DNA from: Beta vulgaris subsp. vulgaris
Taxonomy: Eukaryota; Streptophyta; Magnoliopsida; Caryophyllales; Amaranthaceae
Reading direction: 5' to 3'
Assembly: GCF_026745355.1 (NCBI RefSeq)
Contig: NC_079203.1
Span: forward strand, 5,987,352 to 6,051,351
Length of the DNA stretch: 64,000 bases
The position numbers and the translations under genes are program-made. Every line of letters starts with the position of its first letter. The first letter of the stretch is position 1. Positions 45,590 through 57,700 of the stretch are shown piece after piece. Under the pieces are notes generated by a model. It saw only the letters and a list, made by a program, of their open reading frames with translations, made no database searches and was not told the DNA's origin.

Positions 45590-45641
<52 letters not shown>

Positions 45642-46271
45642 TAATAGTATTTTGGATATTTTTAAATGATAGTTATAAATAAATAATATTAATAATCATA
45701 AATTAATAATAATAATAATTAATGATAATAATGATAATTAATAATAATTAGTTTATATTATTTGTATTAATATATTAATACTTGATGATGATATATAATA
45801 ACAATAATATCTAAGAAGTAAATTAATATTAATATTTTAATAATTGGATTTAATAATATAATAACATTTAGTAATAAAAATAATGATTGGGTTGTATCGC
45901 GAAAATTATATCATAAACCTTCTTGAAGCGATTTGATTGGTTTATGGGCTAAAAAACGTGGGTTTATTTGTTCTTTAACATAAACCATTAACCATGTTCA
46001 TCCTAATAATAATAGTAATAATAATGAGTAAAGCTATAATAAACAAAATAATATATGGAAACAACAACAACAACAACAATAATAATACTTAATAGTAATG
46101 ATATAATAATAAATAATAATAAAATAAGAGTAGTTAGTAAATAAATTATACACTAATAATAATATTTAACAAAATGGTTATAAAAGAATGGAGCTGAGCT
46201 GAACTGAACTGATTGGAGCTGAACTGAACTAAACTGAACTGAACTGAAAATAAGTTGGGGAGAACAGGCCC
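45364..46271. mobile_element. Tourist/PIF-like element with AACTGAAC repeats and (AAT)n
   Basis: Terminal TGTTCTC at the left and GAGAACA at the right, in context GGTTATGTTCTC and, reversed, GGGCCTGTTCTCCCC. The right flank is TTA, the left TCA. Subterminal regions consist of AACTGAACTGAACTGATTGG words; the centre is an (AAT)n microsatellite (about 45590-45640) in long AT-rich DNA. Confidence 0.6.
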
Positions 46272-46538
46272 TTAATGCATCCATTTGTTTCATATCTCTT
46301 TGTATAACTCATCAAATTTAAAACTTCTGGTAATTTTCCTCACTTTATTTGAATTTTTTTTCCCAAATAATGCTATATGAAAAAAATATTCCTACTTTAC
46401 AAGGAATCTAAAAAAGATTCCTCGAATACCGCTATTTGTATTGTGAATTTTTTGTTTTTAAAATCATTCAAGCAAAACCTCTATTTGGATTAGCGTTTCT
46501 TTAAAATAAACCGATAATTTTGTTGAATAGCGGTTTGT

Positions 46539-47998
46539 CACAACAAGAAAATCACCCTTTTCCGACGGTCAAAATCCGTCGTTAAAAATGCGGTATCCGA
46601 CGGCAACCTTATTAGTTATTACCGATGGCCATCCGTCAGAAATTTAGTCGTCGGTAATTCAGACTTTACCGACGGATTAACCGTCGGTAACTATTACCGT
46701 TGGTTTACTTTAGTTACCGACGGAGAAACTGTCACAAATTACCGACGGTTTAAAGCGTCGGTAAAATTTACCGACGCTTTAAACCATCGGTAAAATGTGA
46801 CTTTTCTAATCCGTATGTTTTTTTTTTAATTTTCTTTTCCATAATATTTGATAGAATAAAAAATGCAATTAAACTAAAATCAAGACTTTGTACATCTACA
46901 ATGTAATAAAAATAAACATTTCATTTATCAATTTGTAAAACATTACATATGTGCTTCCAAAAAGAATACAATAACTTTGATAAATCTAATAAAAAAAAAT
47001 ATGATATACTTAAAATCAAATACAACTAATACAATTAAAATATGCTAAATCTGAAACAAAAAATAAAATAAAAAATCTCTAAATAAAATAACTAAATTTC
47101 TAGATCTTCAATCTTGAGCTTCAATCATGAAGAATCAAATTCTACAACCAAAAATATTAAAAATAACAAAAACACATATAAAAAAAAATGAACATAAACC
47201 AAACAATAACTGAACCACAATAAATTACACGCCAAATAAAATCAAAATAAAAACAAAATTAACCAAAGAAAATCAAATTAAAAACAAATCTGACAAAATT
47301 AACCAAAGAATATCAAATTAAAAACAAAATTAACCCCACCCACCCACGAACCCACCCGCCTAAACCACCCAAAAACCCTAACAACCCACGAACCCTCCCA
47401 CCCAAACCACCCAAAAACTCAAACCACCCACGAACCCACCCACCTAAAAACCCTAACCAACCCTAAACCCAACTCGCAACAACCCCACCCCAACCCCAAC
47501 CCAACTCGCAACCCCACCCCAACCTCAACTTTGCACAACCGTCGGTGATTTCAACCCCAAATTTACCCAGACGGAAACTCCGTGAGGAGAGAGAGGAGAA
47601 ACCGTGAGAGGAGAGAGAGAGGAAGAAACCGTGAGAGGAGAGATAGATAGAGGAAGAAACCGTGAGAGGAGAGAGAGAGAGGAAGAAACCGTGAGGGGAG
47701 AGAGAGAGGAGAAACCGTGAGAGGACAGAGAGAGGAAGAAACCGTGAGAGGAGAGAGATATATAAAAGGAAGGCTAAAAGACAGACGACCTTTTATTTTT
47801 TTAAAAAATTTTACCGACGGTTGAGCCGTTGTTAAAATTAACAACCGTTGCTAAATACCGACGGATCCTAAAAAATCGTCTGTAAAATCTTTTTCCCGCC
47901 GGTAATTTTGTCCGTCGTAAAATCCTTCGGTAATTGTGAATTTACCGAAGGATATTTTTGGCCATCGCTAAAATCCGTCGGCAAGGATTCTTGTTGTG
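46539..47998. mobile_element. Non-autonomous CACTA-like element
   Basis: TIRs CACAACAAGAAAATC and, reverse-complemented, CACAACAAGAATCC are close to the CACTACAAGAAAA ends of En/Spm elements. Many subterminal CCGACGG/CCGTCGG words occur at both ends (46560-46800 and 47810-47985), as expected for transposase-binding repeats. Flanking trinucleotides (TGT and TAT) differ at one base. No transposase is present. Confidence 0.75.
47577..47757. repeat. GAGAGAGGAAGAAACCGTGA minisatellite inside the CACTA-like element
   Basis: About six tandem units of roughly 30 bp, each with AAACCGTGAGAGGAGAGAG, differing in the number of GA pairs. The opposite strand gives a Leu/Ser-rich open frame with no known domain. 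Confidence 0.8.
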
Positions 47999-48000
47999 TA

Positions 48001-48679
48001 TCAATAATAAAACCACTAATTAGAGTGGTGATTCCTTACGATAACTGCTAATATGATTAGCGGTTTGTGCTATTGAAATAACTTTTTCTCTAGAAACCCA
48101 ATGCAGATAATAAACCTTAAACAATTCCTCCTCCCATCACAGGCTAGCACCCACTGCACCGCCATCAACCGAAGCTTGATAGCTGCACCAGAAACCATAG
48201 TTCATGGTGTCAAATGTGGTCGTGTCGTAGTTCTCTCTTCTCTCTTCTCTCTCCTGCCTACAACCACCCTTGTCCTTAATTTGTAGGTTTCAAACAATTC
48301 TAGATGACTACTGTAATTATTTATATATGCTTGTAATTATATTTGCCAATTTGTAAGAGGTATTATTGTTTTTGGGTTGAGTTTATATTCTCAATTGCTT
48401 ATCTTTAAGAAAGCTTTTGTCTTTGGTTCATTTGTGGTTTAATTGGCTTCTTCCTAATTTTTTTAATTTTTTTTCTTCTTGATACAAAAGCGCTATCTTG
48501 ATAAGCGATATAACAAGGTCAATTGCTATTCGCAATGGTGGTTCATGTTGTTTAATTTGACAGCTGCTAGCAGTGGCGATTATCACTGAACGAGCCGGTA
48601 GCTGTCAAATTAAACAACATAAACTACTTTAGTCATGTTAATTGAGAAATTTTCCTTAATCTTGCATTATATAGGGAAA
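48001..48679. other. Intergenic sequence with a perfect 21-bp hairpin
   Basis: At 48545-48565 and 48600-48620 lie perfectly complementary 21-bp arms (ATGTTGTTTAATTTGACAGC plus T at the left) around a 34-nt loop that itself contains CAGTG/CACTG. The rest shows a short CT-rich open frame (48101-48286) without recognisable domains. Confidence 0.6.
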
Positions 48680-50735
48680 GAGTCCGTTTTTGGAGAGACG
48701 GTCTCACGTTAGTGTTAACATGAGAATGTTGATGTCATGCTGACATCATGCACGTGCATCAAACCAGCAGTAGAATTAGTTAAGCGCTTGCACCTATTAG
48801 TTATGCTAGCCTTAACTTGCTTATGGATGAATTAGTTAAGCGCTAATGTATATTAGTTAAGCACTGAAGTATATTAGTTAAGCGCTGGAGTATAATTAGT
48901 TAAGCACTGGAGTATATTAGTTATATCATATATTCTAGATTATAATGCATTTTATTGGCCCTAACTTCAGTATCACACATAAACCTTCTCTCTTTCTTCT
49001 CTAATCCATTGAGACGTCCTAAAACCTATATTGTTTTCCTCCTCCATTCTCTGCATACTAGCCTTCTTTGCACACGATGCGTGCATGGATTATTTTGGCG
49101 ATTATTATTAAATTTCATCTATATGTAATTTTGAAGGATTAGTTCTAATTAAATATCATGTGGTGTAAATACAAAGTATAAAAATTACTTGATGAAGAAG
49201 TTGTTTTCTTGGTATTTTTATTACATGTTAATGGATGTTGGTATTGTTATTGCACTTTAAAGTTTAAGTAAAATTAAAATTTTATGTCTTTGGTTTTGTA
49301 ATTGATTTCAAAACTACTTTAGTTATGTTAATTTGTTCTTCAATCATAAACATATTTTTACGAAATTTTATTTTAGCTACTTTGAACTTTCTTTGATATA
49401 CATATTTTAAATTAGGAAGGGATATGATTGAGAAAAATCTCGAAATCTAAATAGGTAATATTTTTTTTATTGAATGAAGGGTTAAAAAGTCTTTTTACAG
49501 GGGGACACCATAGATCCCCTCTTGGCTTATATAATAGAGATAACATGCATTGGACGTTTAAGTTGAATTTAACTAATATTTGAGCACAAGTTTGCAATGG
49601 CAATGTCCAGAGACACTTACTTTATTTTTTCACCTGATAAGATGTTTATCATGTTTGAAGTGAAAGAAGAGTTTGATACATATTCATCACAAAGAGTAAT
49701 ATATACTGCCCATTGTTAGATGATAACTTGCACTTGCAAAAACTTTGAAGAAATAGATCAGATCAGTTTTGGTACCAAAAACTTAACTTTTGCATTTGAA
49801 AGTTTAACTTTTTATTTGAAAAACACAACTAATACCTAAATATTATTAGTTATTAATTTATTCGTAATAGTTAAATAATATGAAGTAATAGTTACGCTAC
49901 TAGGCTTGTTGTCTTTTCATGCCTTGAGAATCATGCACATGCGTTCAGTCACGAAAATACGACATAAGTATATGTGCAAAAGGTGGATTAGATATGTAAA
50001 GAGGAAAGTGTAGAAAAGAGAAATGAATAGATCAACCAATGTAACCCAATCACGATATGAAACTGCGAGAAAATTAGTTCTACAGTCTCATTCTCAAAAG
50101 TCAAGATGAAAATGCAAGAAAGACACTTCAAAAAGTCTACGGAAATACTACTGCAATTATAATCAAAGTCTTAACTAGAAAACCAATTGTAGAAGAACGA
50201 TGTTCATCAAGTAAAACTACATTGATTATTTTATACCCGTATGGTTCAAAAACAAAGAGAGGAAGTTGAAGTGCAAGAAACAAAAGCCATATTGAGAAGT
50301 CTAAAAAAATTAATTCCAAGAACCAAACTGAAATTGGTACAATAATTACTCCAAATGCTAGGTTGTTTTGAGTTATTTTCTTAGGTTGTGTTTTGTATTT
50401 GACATTATAGATTTGTAAAAAAGTTGTTTCTTCGTTTATACTAGAAATCAAAATAATGTTCAATTAATCTTAACTAATTATAGAACAACACTAACTAATG
50501 TATTGAATATGTTAACTAAACAACAATGGAAATCTACATAAAGATTACCAACTCTAAACTATTATGCAAAAATACTTGACTAATTCATCAAAAATATTAA
50601 CTAAGTCGCCAAAACATTATCGTAAGAATTTGTGAGATGCGGTCCGTTTTCTAAAAATATATATCTCTTGGGTTGGTCAGGTACTCAGATCTCACGTTAA
50701 GACTAACGTGAGACCGTCTTTTTTAAGACTTTGTG
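48680..50735. mobile_element. Non-autonomous Mutator-like element, copy 2
   Basis: A 2056-bp copy of the element at 9962-11474, flanked by its own perfect 9-bp duplication ATAGGGAAA (48671-48679 and 50736-50744). Left AGACGGTCTCACGTTAGT and, reversed, right AGACGGTCTCACGTTAGT match exactly over 18 bp. The copies share the TTAGTTAAGCGCT tandem repeats and are collinear except for the Helitron at 49058-49540. Confidence 0.9.
49058..49540 (-). mobile_element. Non-autonomous Helitron inserted in MULE copy 2
   Basis: Read on the minus strand it begins TCTCTATTATATAAGCC and ends AAAGAAGGCTAG, with a hairpin (GCACGCATCGTGTGC) 11-12 nt before the CTAG end. It lies between A and T. MULE copy 1 has the uninterrupted site (CTCTGCATA joined to CAACCTGCATTGG near 10320), and the flanks here are CTCTGCATA and TAACATGCATTGG, with no target duplication. 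All four hallmarks of Helitrons are met. It is 483 bp with no coding region. Confidence 0.9.
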
Positions 50736-50880
50736 ATAGGGAAAATACTCCACTTTATTTTCTTTGGTTGAGAATCTGCTATTATAATGGTACGTTTAAT
50801 CTATTAACCCATTTATTTAGGACATAATTATATCTATTTATTGGGTGAACTACATATTCCTAACAAATCATTAGAAAATA

Positions 50881-51108
50881 CTCCCGCCGGTGTTTATTAG
50901 TTTACCCGTTTCTTATGTATAAAGTTTTAGGAGAAATAATGTTGTGGGACATAGAAATAAAGAGAAACTATTATTTTATATTAAAGTTGAATGTATATGT
51001 GATGGAAAGTTAGTGATCCCATTCCAAAAGTAAAAACGAAAAAAATGGATAAACTAATAAGGAACATCCCCAAAAAAATACAAGTAAACTAATAAAGACC
51101 GGAGGTAG
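50881..51108. mobile_element. Stowaway/mariner-like MITE
   Basis: CTCCCGCCGGTGTTTATTAG at the left and, reverse-complemented, CTACCTCCGGTCTTTATTAG at the right, flanked by TA on both sides. About 228 bp, no coding region. Confidence 0.75.
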
Positions 51109-51816
51109 TAATTGTTAATGTTCAGTTGGATTCCACCTTACATTAAAATTTATTAGTTGTGGGTGAATTACTCACTTGGTCAATCAATTTTTACCCATTT
51201 ATTTATATAGTTGATCCGTGTAGTTGTCAGCCATTGGCTAATAATTTGCTATTGCAATGGTAATTTAGTGAAGTGATCTATTATCCATGCACTTATATTC
51301 ATTGCAACCCCATCCGAACAATATGAAGGTCCTTCACAGACATTGAAAAATAGTCCCCTTGTTTGAAAGTGAGGCCTTGTTAAGGGTCGGGCTTGACTAA
51401 TAGCACTATCTAATTAAATTCCACATTACCAAAAAAAAAACCTGCAACAGCAAAATCTCATCTTTACACTTATGCAACCACAATAAACATCACTAGATAA
51501 CAAGATGTACACAAATGATGTCGATTTCTTAAACCCTCTCGTCTACAGGAGATAATAACCATTACAATTATAATCAAATTCATACCCAACCCTAGTTTCA
51601 CAACTAACACAACCATTGGGCAGTACCCATTTAAAAATTAAGAGGAGATAAAAACTGTAAATTTACCTCAAAATTGACATGAGAATAGCGCACAAAAAGG
51701 AGCTGCAACAAAAAATACACGAAAAAAATTAATCTTTTTGACATTTGAACAGTACCCATTTGCTTATATAACAAGCAGATTCCTTAATTATTTTGGAGAA
51801 TTCATTAGACCCATTA

Positions 51817-52420
51817 TGTTGTAGCCCAAAAATCAAGGGCTATCAAGACGGCATGTAGCCTTATCAGAGCCCTACATGTGGCGCATGCTCATAGAGGTAA
51901 AGTACAAAGGGCCAGAAAGTTATATGGCTAAAATTACATTTCCTTGAAGAAAGTGTACTTAAAATCCCTTCTTATGGCTCAAGATTGTGCTTAGGCCCAG
52001 CAAAGGCAGTCTGCACCTCTGCGTAAAAGTGAGGTGTACTGACCAATCAACATCTGCCACGTGTCCTCATTTCATTGCTTAGCCAATCAGATGCTCCCAA
52101 ATTAGGGTGACATCAAGGTACAACAATCATTTCAAACAGTATAAATAGTCCTTGATTTCAGGTTGAAAGGTACGTTTTTCAGAGCATAGTATTGTTATTC
52201 TGCCACAAATTCCCCTCCCTCTCTCTACTTTATCTCTCTAAAAGTTCCTTCTCATCCCTGATATCTGACTTAAGCATCGGAGGGGGAAATACCACCCAAA
52301 CCTCCAGGGTGGGTCCCTTTTTTTGCAGGTTGCTGGTCAGAAGTTTGCACCGGGATCCGAGCCAATCATTGTTGCACAAGTCTCCAGTTTTAGAACCTAT
52401 CTTTGGGAGTTGTGATATTT
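51817..52420 (+). mobile_element. LTR-like block with its own promoter
   Basis: Starts TGTTGTAGCCCAAAAATC. It carries two CCAATCA boxes, CCACGTGTCC, and TATAAATAG near 52140, followed by a CT-rich leader and a segment around GACTTAAGCATCGGAGGGGG that resembles the transcribed part of many plant LTRs. The right end and a target duplication could not be fixed, so a promoter-bearing gene remnant is the alternative. Confidence 0.4.
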
Positions 52421-53232
52421 AATTACTAGTTTCATACTACGTAACCTAGAAAAATGAAAGCTACATACAGTTAAAATTACGAGTTCATTCCCAAAAGAAT
52501 GAATTAGAACGAGGATCATAAAAGTACTTACTTTCTAAGGTTCCATCTTCAGCACTTCTCTCAGTTTTTGGGGTTGGATTTCAGGTAAGGAGAGAGAAAA
52601 AAGATATGAAGATTGAAGATTCAGTTGTTAAAAGAGAAAATCTAGGAGAGGGAAAGAGAATGTTAGGAGAGACAAGATCTTTTGCTCCGCATAAGCACAT
52701 ATTACCACACTAATGCCTAGTATTTTTGCTGGACCTTGGGCTTATTGACTTAATTTTTGTTTATAAATTTGAGGCCCCTTTGAAAGGGAGGCCCTGTTCT
52801 GAGTCCCATTTTGAACTTGCTCAGGGTCAGACCTAATTCATTGGCTACTTCATACATATTTCTTTAGACAGCAGGCATGCACCATTCATTTCCCCTATGA
52901 TCCGTGTATTACAAGGTCTAAGGATTATGATCTTTTTGCTTCTATTTCTATTCAAAATACTAAACACGCTGCATATTGATTAATTTAGCTAGAATCTTTC
53001 CTCCTCAAAAACTTTCTCTCACCAAACAAAAGGAGTATCATATCTACTTTTCCTCCCCCGATTTGAAACTGAAAGAACAAGAGAGTAAAGAGCAAGTATG
53101 AAACAAATATCAATAAGCTACAATAGGTTTAAATTAGTGAAGATAAGTTCAGATAGGTGTAGTAAGTTTAGTAAGTAGAGATAAGTTTCAAAAAATCAAA
53201 ATGAGTTGAATTGAATGCACTTTAAGTGGTCT

Positions 53233-53983
53233 CTTCGTTGGTGGATTAAGGGATGGGGCGACCCATTCCCTAACTCATGTGAAGACATAATCCGAAACTC
53301 TCATGCCTCTGGAATTATCGCCTAAAGCCTCCATCCCTCAAAAGCAACAACAATCCCTACTCCTCATGGTCTCCTCCTCCCCCCGCTACTTTAAATGGAA
53401 TATAGATGCGTCGGTTAAAGATACCTCAATAAACTCAGACCATTGGTGGAGTTCTAAGAAATGACAAAGGTGACTTCATATGTCTTTTTTCCGCACCTAC
53501 ACCCCCATGGAAATAAATAATGCAGAAGTATTCGCTATACTTCGTGCAATCCAGATCATCCTGAGCAATACAAATCGTATTTCCTCTCAAAATTTCATCA
53601 TTAAATCATACTCTTTTAATGTCATCACACGGTGCAACACGCCAAGCAATGGCCCTTGGAACATGAAATTTCAACTTAACTTCATCAAAAATGTATTGAA
53701 GAATTTTCCATCATTCTCATTTATTCATCATGTTCGAAGTTCAAGCCATGTTGCGGATGCGCTACCTGAGCAGGAGCTAAGACGACAAGATGAATTCTTT
53801 GCATGGATTTGAACTGATCAATGTTTCCTCCTTCCTCTCTAGCTCTAATATGTTTCTGTTGATTGAGTAGATTATGATGTGAATTAGTTTAGTTTCATCA
53901 TGTCCACTATATTGTTCTTTCTTGCTTGTAAAATTTGGAAGACATTTGATTAATATATAAAATATCAAAACTTATAAAAAAAA
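53233..53983 (+). mobile_element. 5'-truncated LINE with RNase H-like domain
   Basis: Flanked by AAGTGGTCT at 53224-53232 and 53984-53992, and ending in a poly(A) run at 53976-53985. It encodes, in two frames, the end of a plant LINE ORF2 with an RNase H-like fold: WNIDASVKD (first catalytic Asp), GGVLRNDKGDFIC, then NNAEVFAILRAIQI (catalytic Glu) and SSHVADALPEQELRRQDEFF. One frameshift near 53490. The reverse transcriptase is missing, as usual after incomplete reverse transcription. Confidence 0.8.
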
Positions 53984-53992
53984 AAGTGGTCT

Positions 53993-55459
53993 TTTGGTTG
54001 AATGTAGGAAGTTTAGGTTCTCTTTTTTTTTATATCAAGAAATTGTACATTAATTAAAAGAGGAAGTACAACTTAATGCTAATACAACCCAAGCTAAAAC
54101 AAACAAACAAATAAAACTAACGGAGCCGTAGGAGCTCGTACATTCCACCTAAAACATAAATAAGTAAAAACGATACAAAGTCGCGTAGAAACGAGGGCAT
54201 TGCTGGTCAGTACCTGTTATGGTGGATGCAAACCTAAGATGCCTGATAAAAGTGGTAGAAGAAGCGGATGTCGATCACGATTAGGACAATGAACAACCAA
54301 CGGCGAGCGTGTCTCGCCATATGAGCATTCCTAACGATCTGTCATCACTTGGGATTTTGAGCTCATGATCATGTGAGAAGTCACATTCCATTGTGACTCA
54401 TTACTCTCGATCGAGAGTATATCAGGTTTTTCCATAAAGTAGGAGAAATGCCGATGAGTAGGTGTGTTGAAAACCCCCAAATGCAACTGGGGTGCCGCCT
54501 GCAGATTTGAAGTTTTCAAGGCAAAGACCATTAAGATCAATGCCAAGCTAAAAAGAGAGCCGAACAAATTGAGCCCTCGAACACACCTCCAGTTTTCAAA
54601 ACGGGCCGGGGCGGATCAATGTGTAAACAGATCGGGCCGGATCAAGGGTGTTGATTCACAGGTCGGGCTAGACCAATTACAACCCGACCTGACTCGGGCC
54701 GTTTACACTTTGACACTATTACAAGATTTTATGAGCTCAAATGCAAAAAGCAAATTGGGTATTGGACTAACAAGCCAAATTGTACGTCAAGAGATAACAT
54801 TATTAACCTCTCTTATGGTAGACAATAAAATTTTAGTACAAGCCATGCCCAGGAGAAAGAGTCTTTGGTTTGAATAGGTCTGTCAGAAGCACAATTCAAA
54901 TAGGTAATATTATTAACCTCTCTTCACCTCTGCAGGAGTCAGCCTCCAGGTCATTGGCCCCGAGTTCTCACCCTAGAAATCCAAAATCTCAGAGATCTGT
55001 TAATATATAACAGATGATACTAATAGATTTAAAGACAAGACACAAAAAAAAACAATGGTAAATAACAGATGCAGTACATGCTACAACATACAAGAATTTT
55101 CTTAAAACAACTTAAATGATATAATAGATTAATAGTTCAGACTTCATATACAAGTAGCACAGAGCAGAACAATTGACCAATCGAACACCATATAAACCAA
55201 ACCTCCTAAAAACTATAAGGAGATAAAGTTCCAACAAAAAGTTCCTGCACCAATTAACACCATCTTCAATCATAACAGCTTCTCCATTCACAAGTTCCTG
55301 CACCTTACACAAACATATAAACATAGTAAGGAGCCATGACATGATAAGCTATAAGGAGATAAAAACATACAAACATACCTAATATAAGAAGTTACTATCA
55401 ACATCTTCATCATCCTCATCATCCTTAACTTCATCCATATCATCACCCGAGCTAGAATC
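53993..55459. other. Intergenic sequence, no gene recognised
   Basis: A GC-richer patch at 54590-54715 (CGGGCCGG, CCCGACCTGACTCGGGCC) resembles the subterminal part of a degenerate hAT element, ending near TTTACACTTTGACAC. Open frames here have no known domain. Confidence 0.35.
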
Positions 55460-55721
55460 AAGATCCAAGTCCAAAGGAACATTCACTACAAGAATCCCCT
55501 TAATTCAACGACTGAAATTTACCAACCGCACCTATATCGGTGGGTAAATTAAAAGTTACCAATCGCTTTCACTGCAGTTGGTATTTACCTAAGATCCAAG
55601 TCCAAAGGAACATTCACTACAAGAATCCCCTTAATTCAACGACTGAAATTTACCAACCGCACCTATATCGGTGGGTAAATTAAAAGTTACCAATCGCTTT
55701 CACTGCAGTTGGTATTTACCT
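55460..55721 (+). repeat. 131-bp tandem duplication containing a CACTA-type terminus
   Basis: Two almost identical 131-bp copies (55460-55590 and 55591-55721), each with AAGATCCAAGTCCAAAGGAA followed by CACTACAAGAATCCCC and CCAACCGC/GGTGGGTAAAT words. CACTACAAGAA is the canonical end of CACTA transposons, so the duplicated unit spans a flank-element junction. Confidence 0.8.
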
Positions 55722-56042
55722 ACCGCTAGAAAATATTACCGACCGTCAAGCGGTAGGTAATTACTCAACAAATTTTTATGTCCATCAATTCCAGCACATA
55801 TAAAAGTAGAAACCCTAAAAATATTTCACTCCTCTGCCTCTCAACTCCCAATCCTCCGCCCTTTTCTCTCACTTCATCCCATTTATGGTGTTTTCTCAAT
55901 CTCATCTTTCTTTTGCTCTCATCTTGGTTTTCTCTTTCTCTAAATTTTTCTCACTTCATCACATTTATGTTCTTTATCTTTTCAATAACTCTAATAACTC
56001 TCTTCTCACCATCAAAAACCCAGAAGAAATGATTTGGAAGAC
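55722..56042. other. Sequence between a CACTA end and a hAT remnant
   Basis: Contains ACCGACCGTCAAGCGGTAGG subterminal-type words at 55738-55760 and then a CT-rich stretch (55790-56030) giving a hydrophobic Ser/Leu/Phe-rich open frame that is probably an artefact of composition. Confidence 0.3.
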
Positions 56043-56825
56043 GAAATTGAAGAGAAATGAAGTGGGTACACTAATGCTTGTACCGTCTTTGATTTCAATG
56101 AGCTAAGATTCGGAGAAATAATCTTCCCGCTAAGACTAAAAACCGACTCCAAAGCCACTGTACTAACCCGAATAATTAGTAAATCTCATGCAGAGAAGCA
56201 AGATCCGAAAATCTCATTACATTTTGTAGCCAAAATTCTAGAACATTCAACTCCGAATTCAAGTCATGCTTTGGATCCTCCAAATATGAGTCAAGTTGTG
56301 ACATTGTGGTTTGAGTTCTAGTACTTCTTGAACTATATAAATATGATATAATATCATCATCTATCCCACTAGTAGGAGTGGGGACAACAATAAGTGAGGT
56401 TTAAAATCTTAACTTATACTCATTATATAAAGACCTCAAGGTAGTCAAACTTCTCCAAACTTTATTATAGCTTCATCTAGACCAAACAACTTATCAAAAC
56501 AATACTCAACAAACTTAATTTTGAACCTTGGATCAAGTATGGCCGCACAAGATAAGTGCACATTATACTTCGACCAATATTTGTCAAAATTTTTCAATAA
56601 TATAGGCTTCACCATACCTCCTAAGAAAACATGTGGCCCCTTAGATATTTCAACCAAATGACGATGAACCATCCAAGATGTTGGAGATTTATTGCCCGAG
56701 AACATACACGTGACATCATAAAAAAAATTTGAAAATATGTGAACCACAACACAATTTTCCCATTCATCATCCATAGGCATAATATACTTAAAAGCTACAT
56801 GCGCCGATCCCAAATGAAGAAACAC
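56043..56825 (-). pseudogene. hAT transposase remnant (RICESLEEPER type)
   Basis: Minus strand. The first part reads DDEWENCVVVHIFSNFFYDV, SGNKSPTSWMVHRHLVEISK, NFDKYWSKYNVHLSCAAILD and PRFKIKFVEYCFDKLFG, matching the central part of BED-finger hAT transposases. The second part, after frameshifts and a stop near 56440, carries the C-terminal dimerisation region (LDSYLEDPKHDLN, LNVLEFWLQN, STVALESVFSLSGKIISP). The N-terminal zinc finger is missing. Decayed, probably unable to act. Confidence 0.8.
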
Positions 56826-57406
56826 AACTTAAACCCAAGTAAAAGAAGCTTATAACTAAACACAATGAAATTAAGGTTGCTATCTCATTTTCTCTGCAAT
56901 TTCGCAGAACAAATCAATGATAATTACATATACATAATCGCAAATTCTACAAAATCGATCAAGAAGTTGAAATTGCTCAAATATCACAAAATCATTGTCA
57001 AACAAATAAAAGGAGATCAAATCAAATGTCACGAATTCCAAAAATAGAAAAGAGAGCGAAATTAGGGTTTTAAAATTCATAATCAAGAACTGACCAAAAA
57101 TTAGTACTACAGACAATTAAAAAAATGGCATACTCATTACAAAGACAACTCATATTCAAACTCAAATAGATTTTTCCATAATATAAAATTAATTACAAAC
57201 ACAAATTCCCAAAAAAAATCAATTTCTTTTATTACTTGGATATACAATTTCATCACTTATACTAACTTTTAAAATGGTTTTAGATACTATTTGTTAAATA
57301 CTTCTTACTCACCAAATGGAGGTGAATTTAGATATGTACTTTCATAATCTTATATTTTATTTCTTTTATTGCCAAACAATAGTTTTACCTAAAATATCAT
57401 CGCACT

Positions 57407-57409
<3 letters not shown>

Positions 57410-57441
<32 letters not shown>
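57410..57441 (+). repeat. 32-nt poly(A) tract
   Basis: Uninterrupted run of 32 A residues; it could be the tail of a retroposed sequence upstream, but no recognisable body or duplication was found. Confidence 0.6.
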
Positions 57442-57444
<3 letters not shown>

Positions 57445-57700
57445 AGTAATTGAATAGTTCAAAAGATATGACTGTTTCAAGTTCACTGCTGTGTAAAAGA
57501 CTTCCAAAACTCATCTGAACAACTTTTTTGTTCCAAAGTATTATCCCATGTTCGGTGTGCAAGGTGAGGATCTTCAACGTCGTCAAACCTACAAGATCAA
57601 TTACAAGAAAAGCAATACCAAATTCAATCAGAGACTTCAACATATTAATTAGGTATAAATACTAAAACTACTTATTAATCATCGTTCACTTGCTTACATA

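Noticed and set aside
47563..47844. 93-codon Leu/Ser-rich minus-strand frame
   Set aside because: It reads the complement of the GAGAGA minisatellite in a CACTA-like element.
54464..54877. 137-codon + frame with Lys-rich N-terminus
   Set aside because: Overlaps degenerate GC-rich repeat words of a likely hAT remnant; no recognisable protein family.
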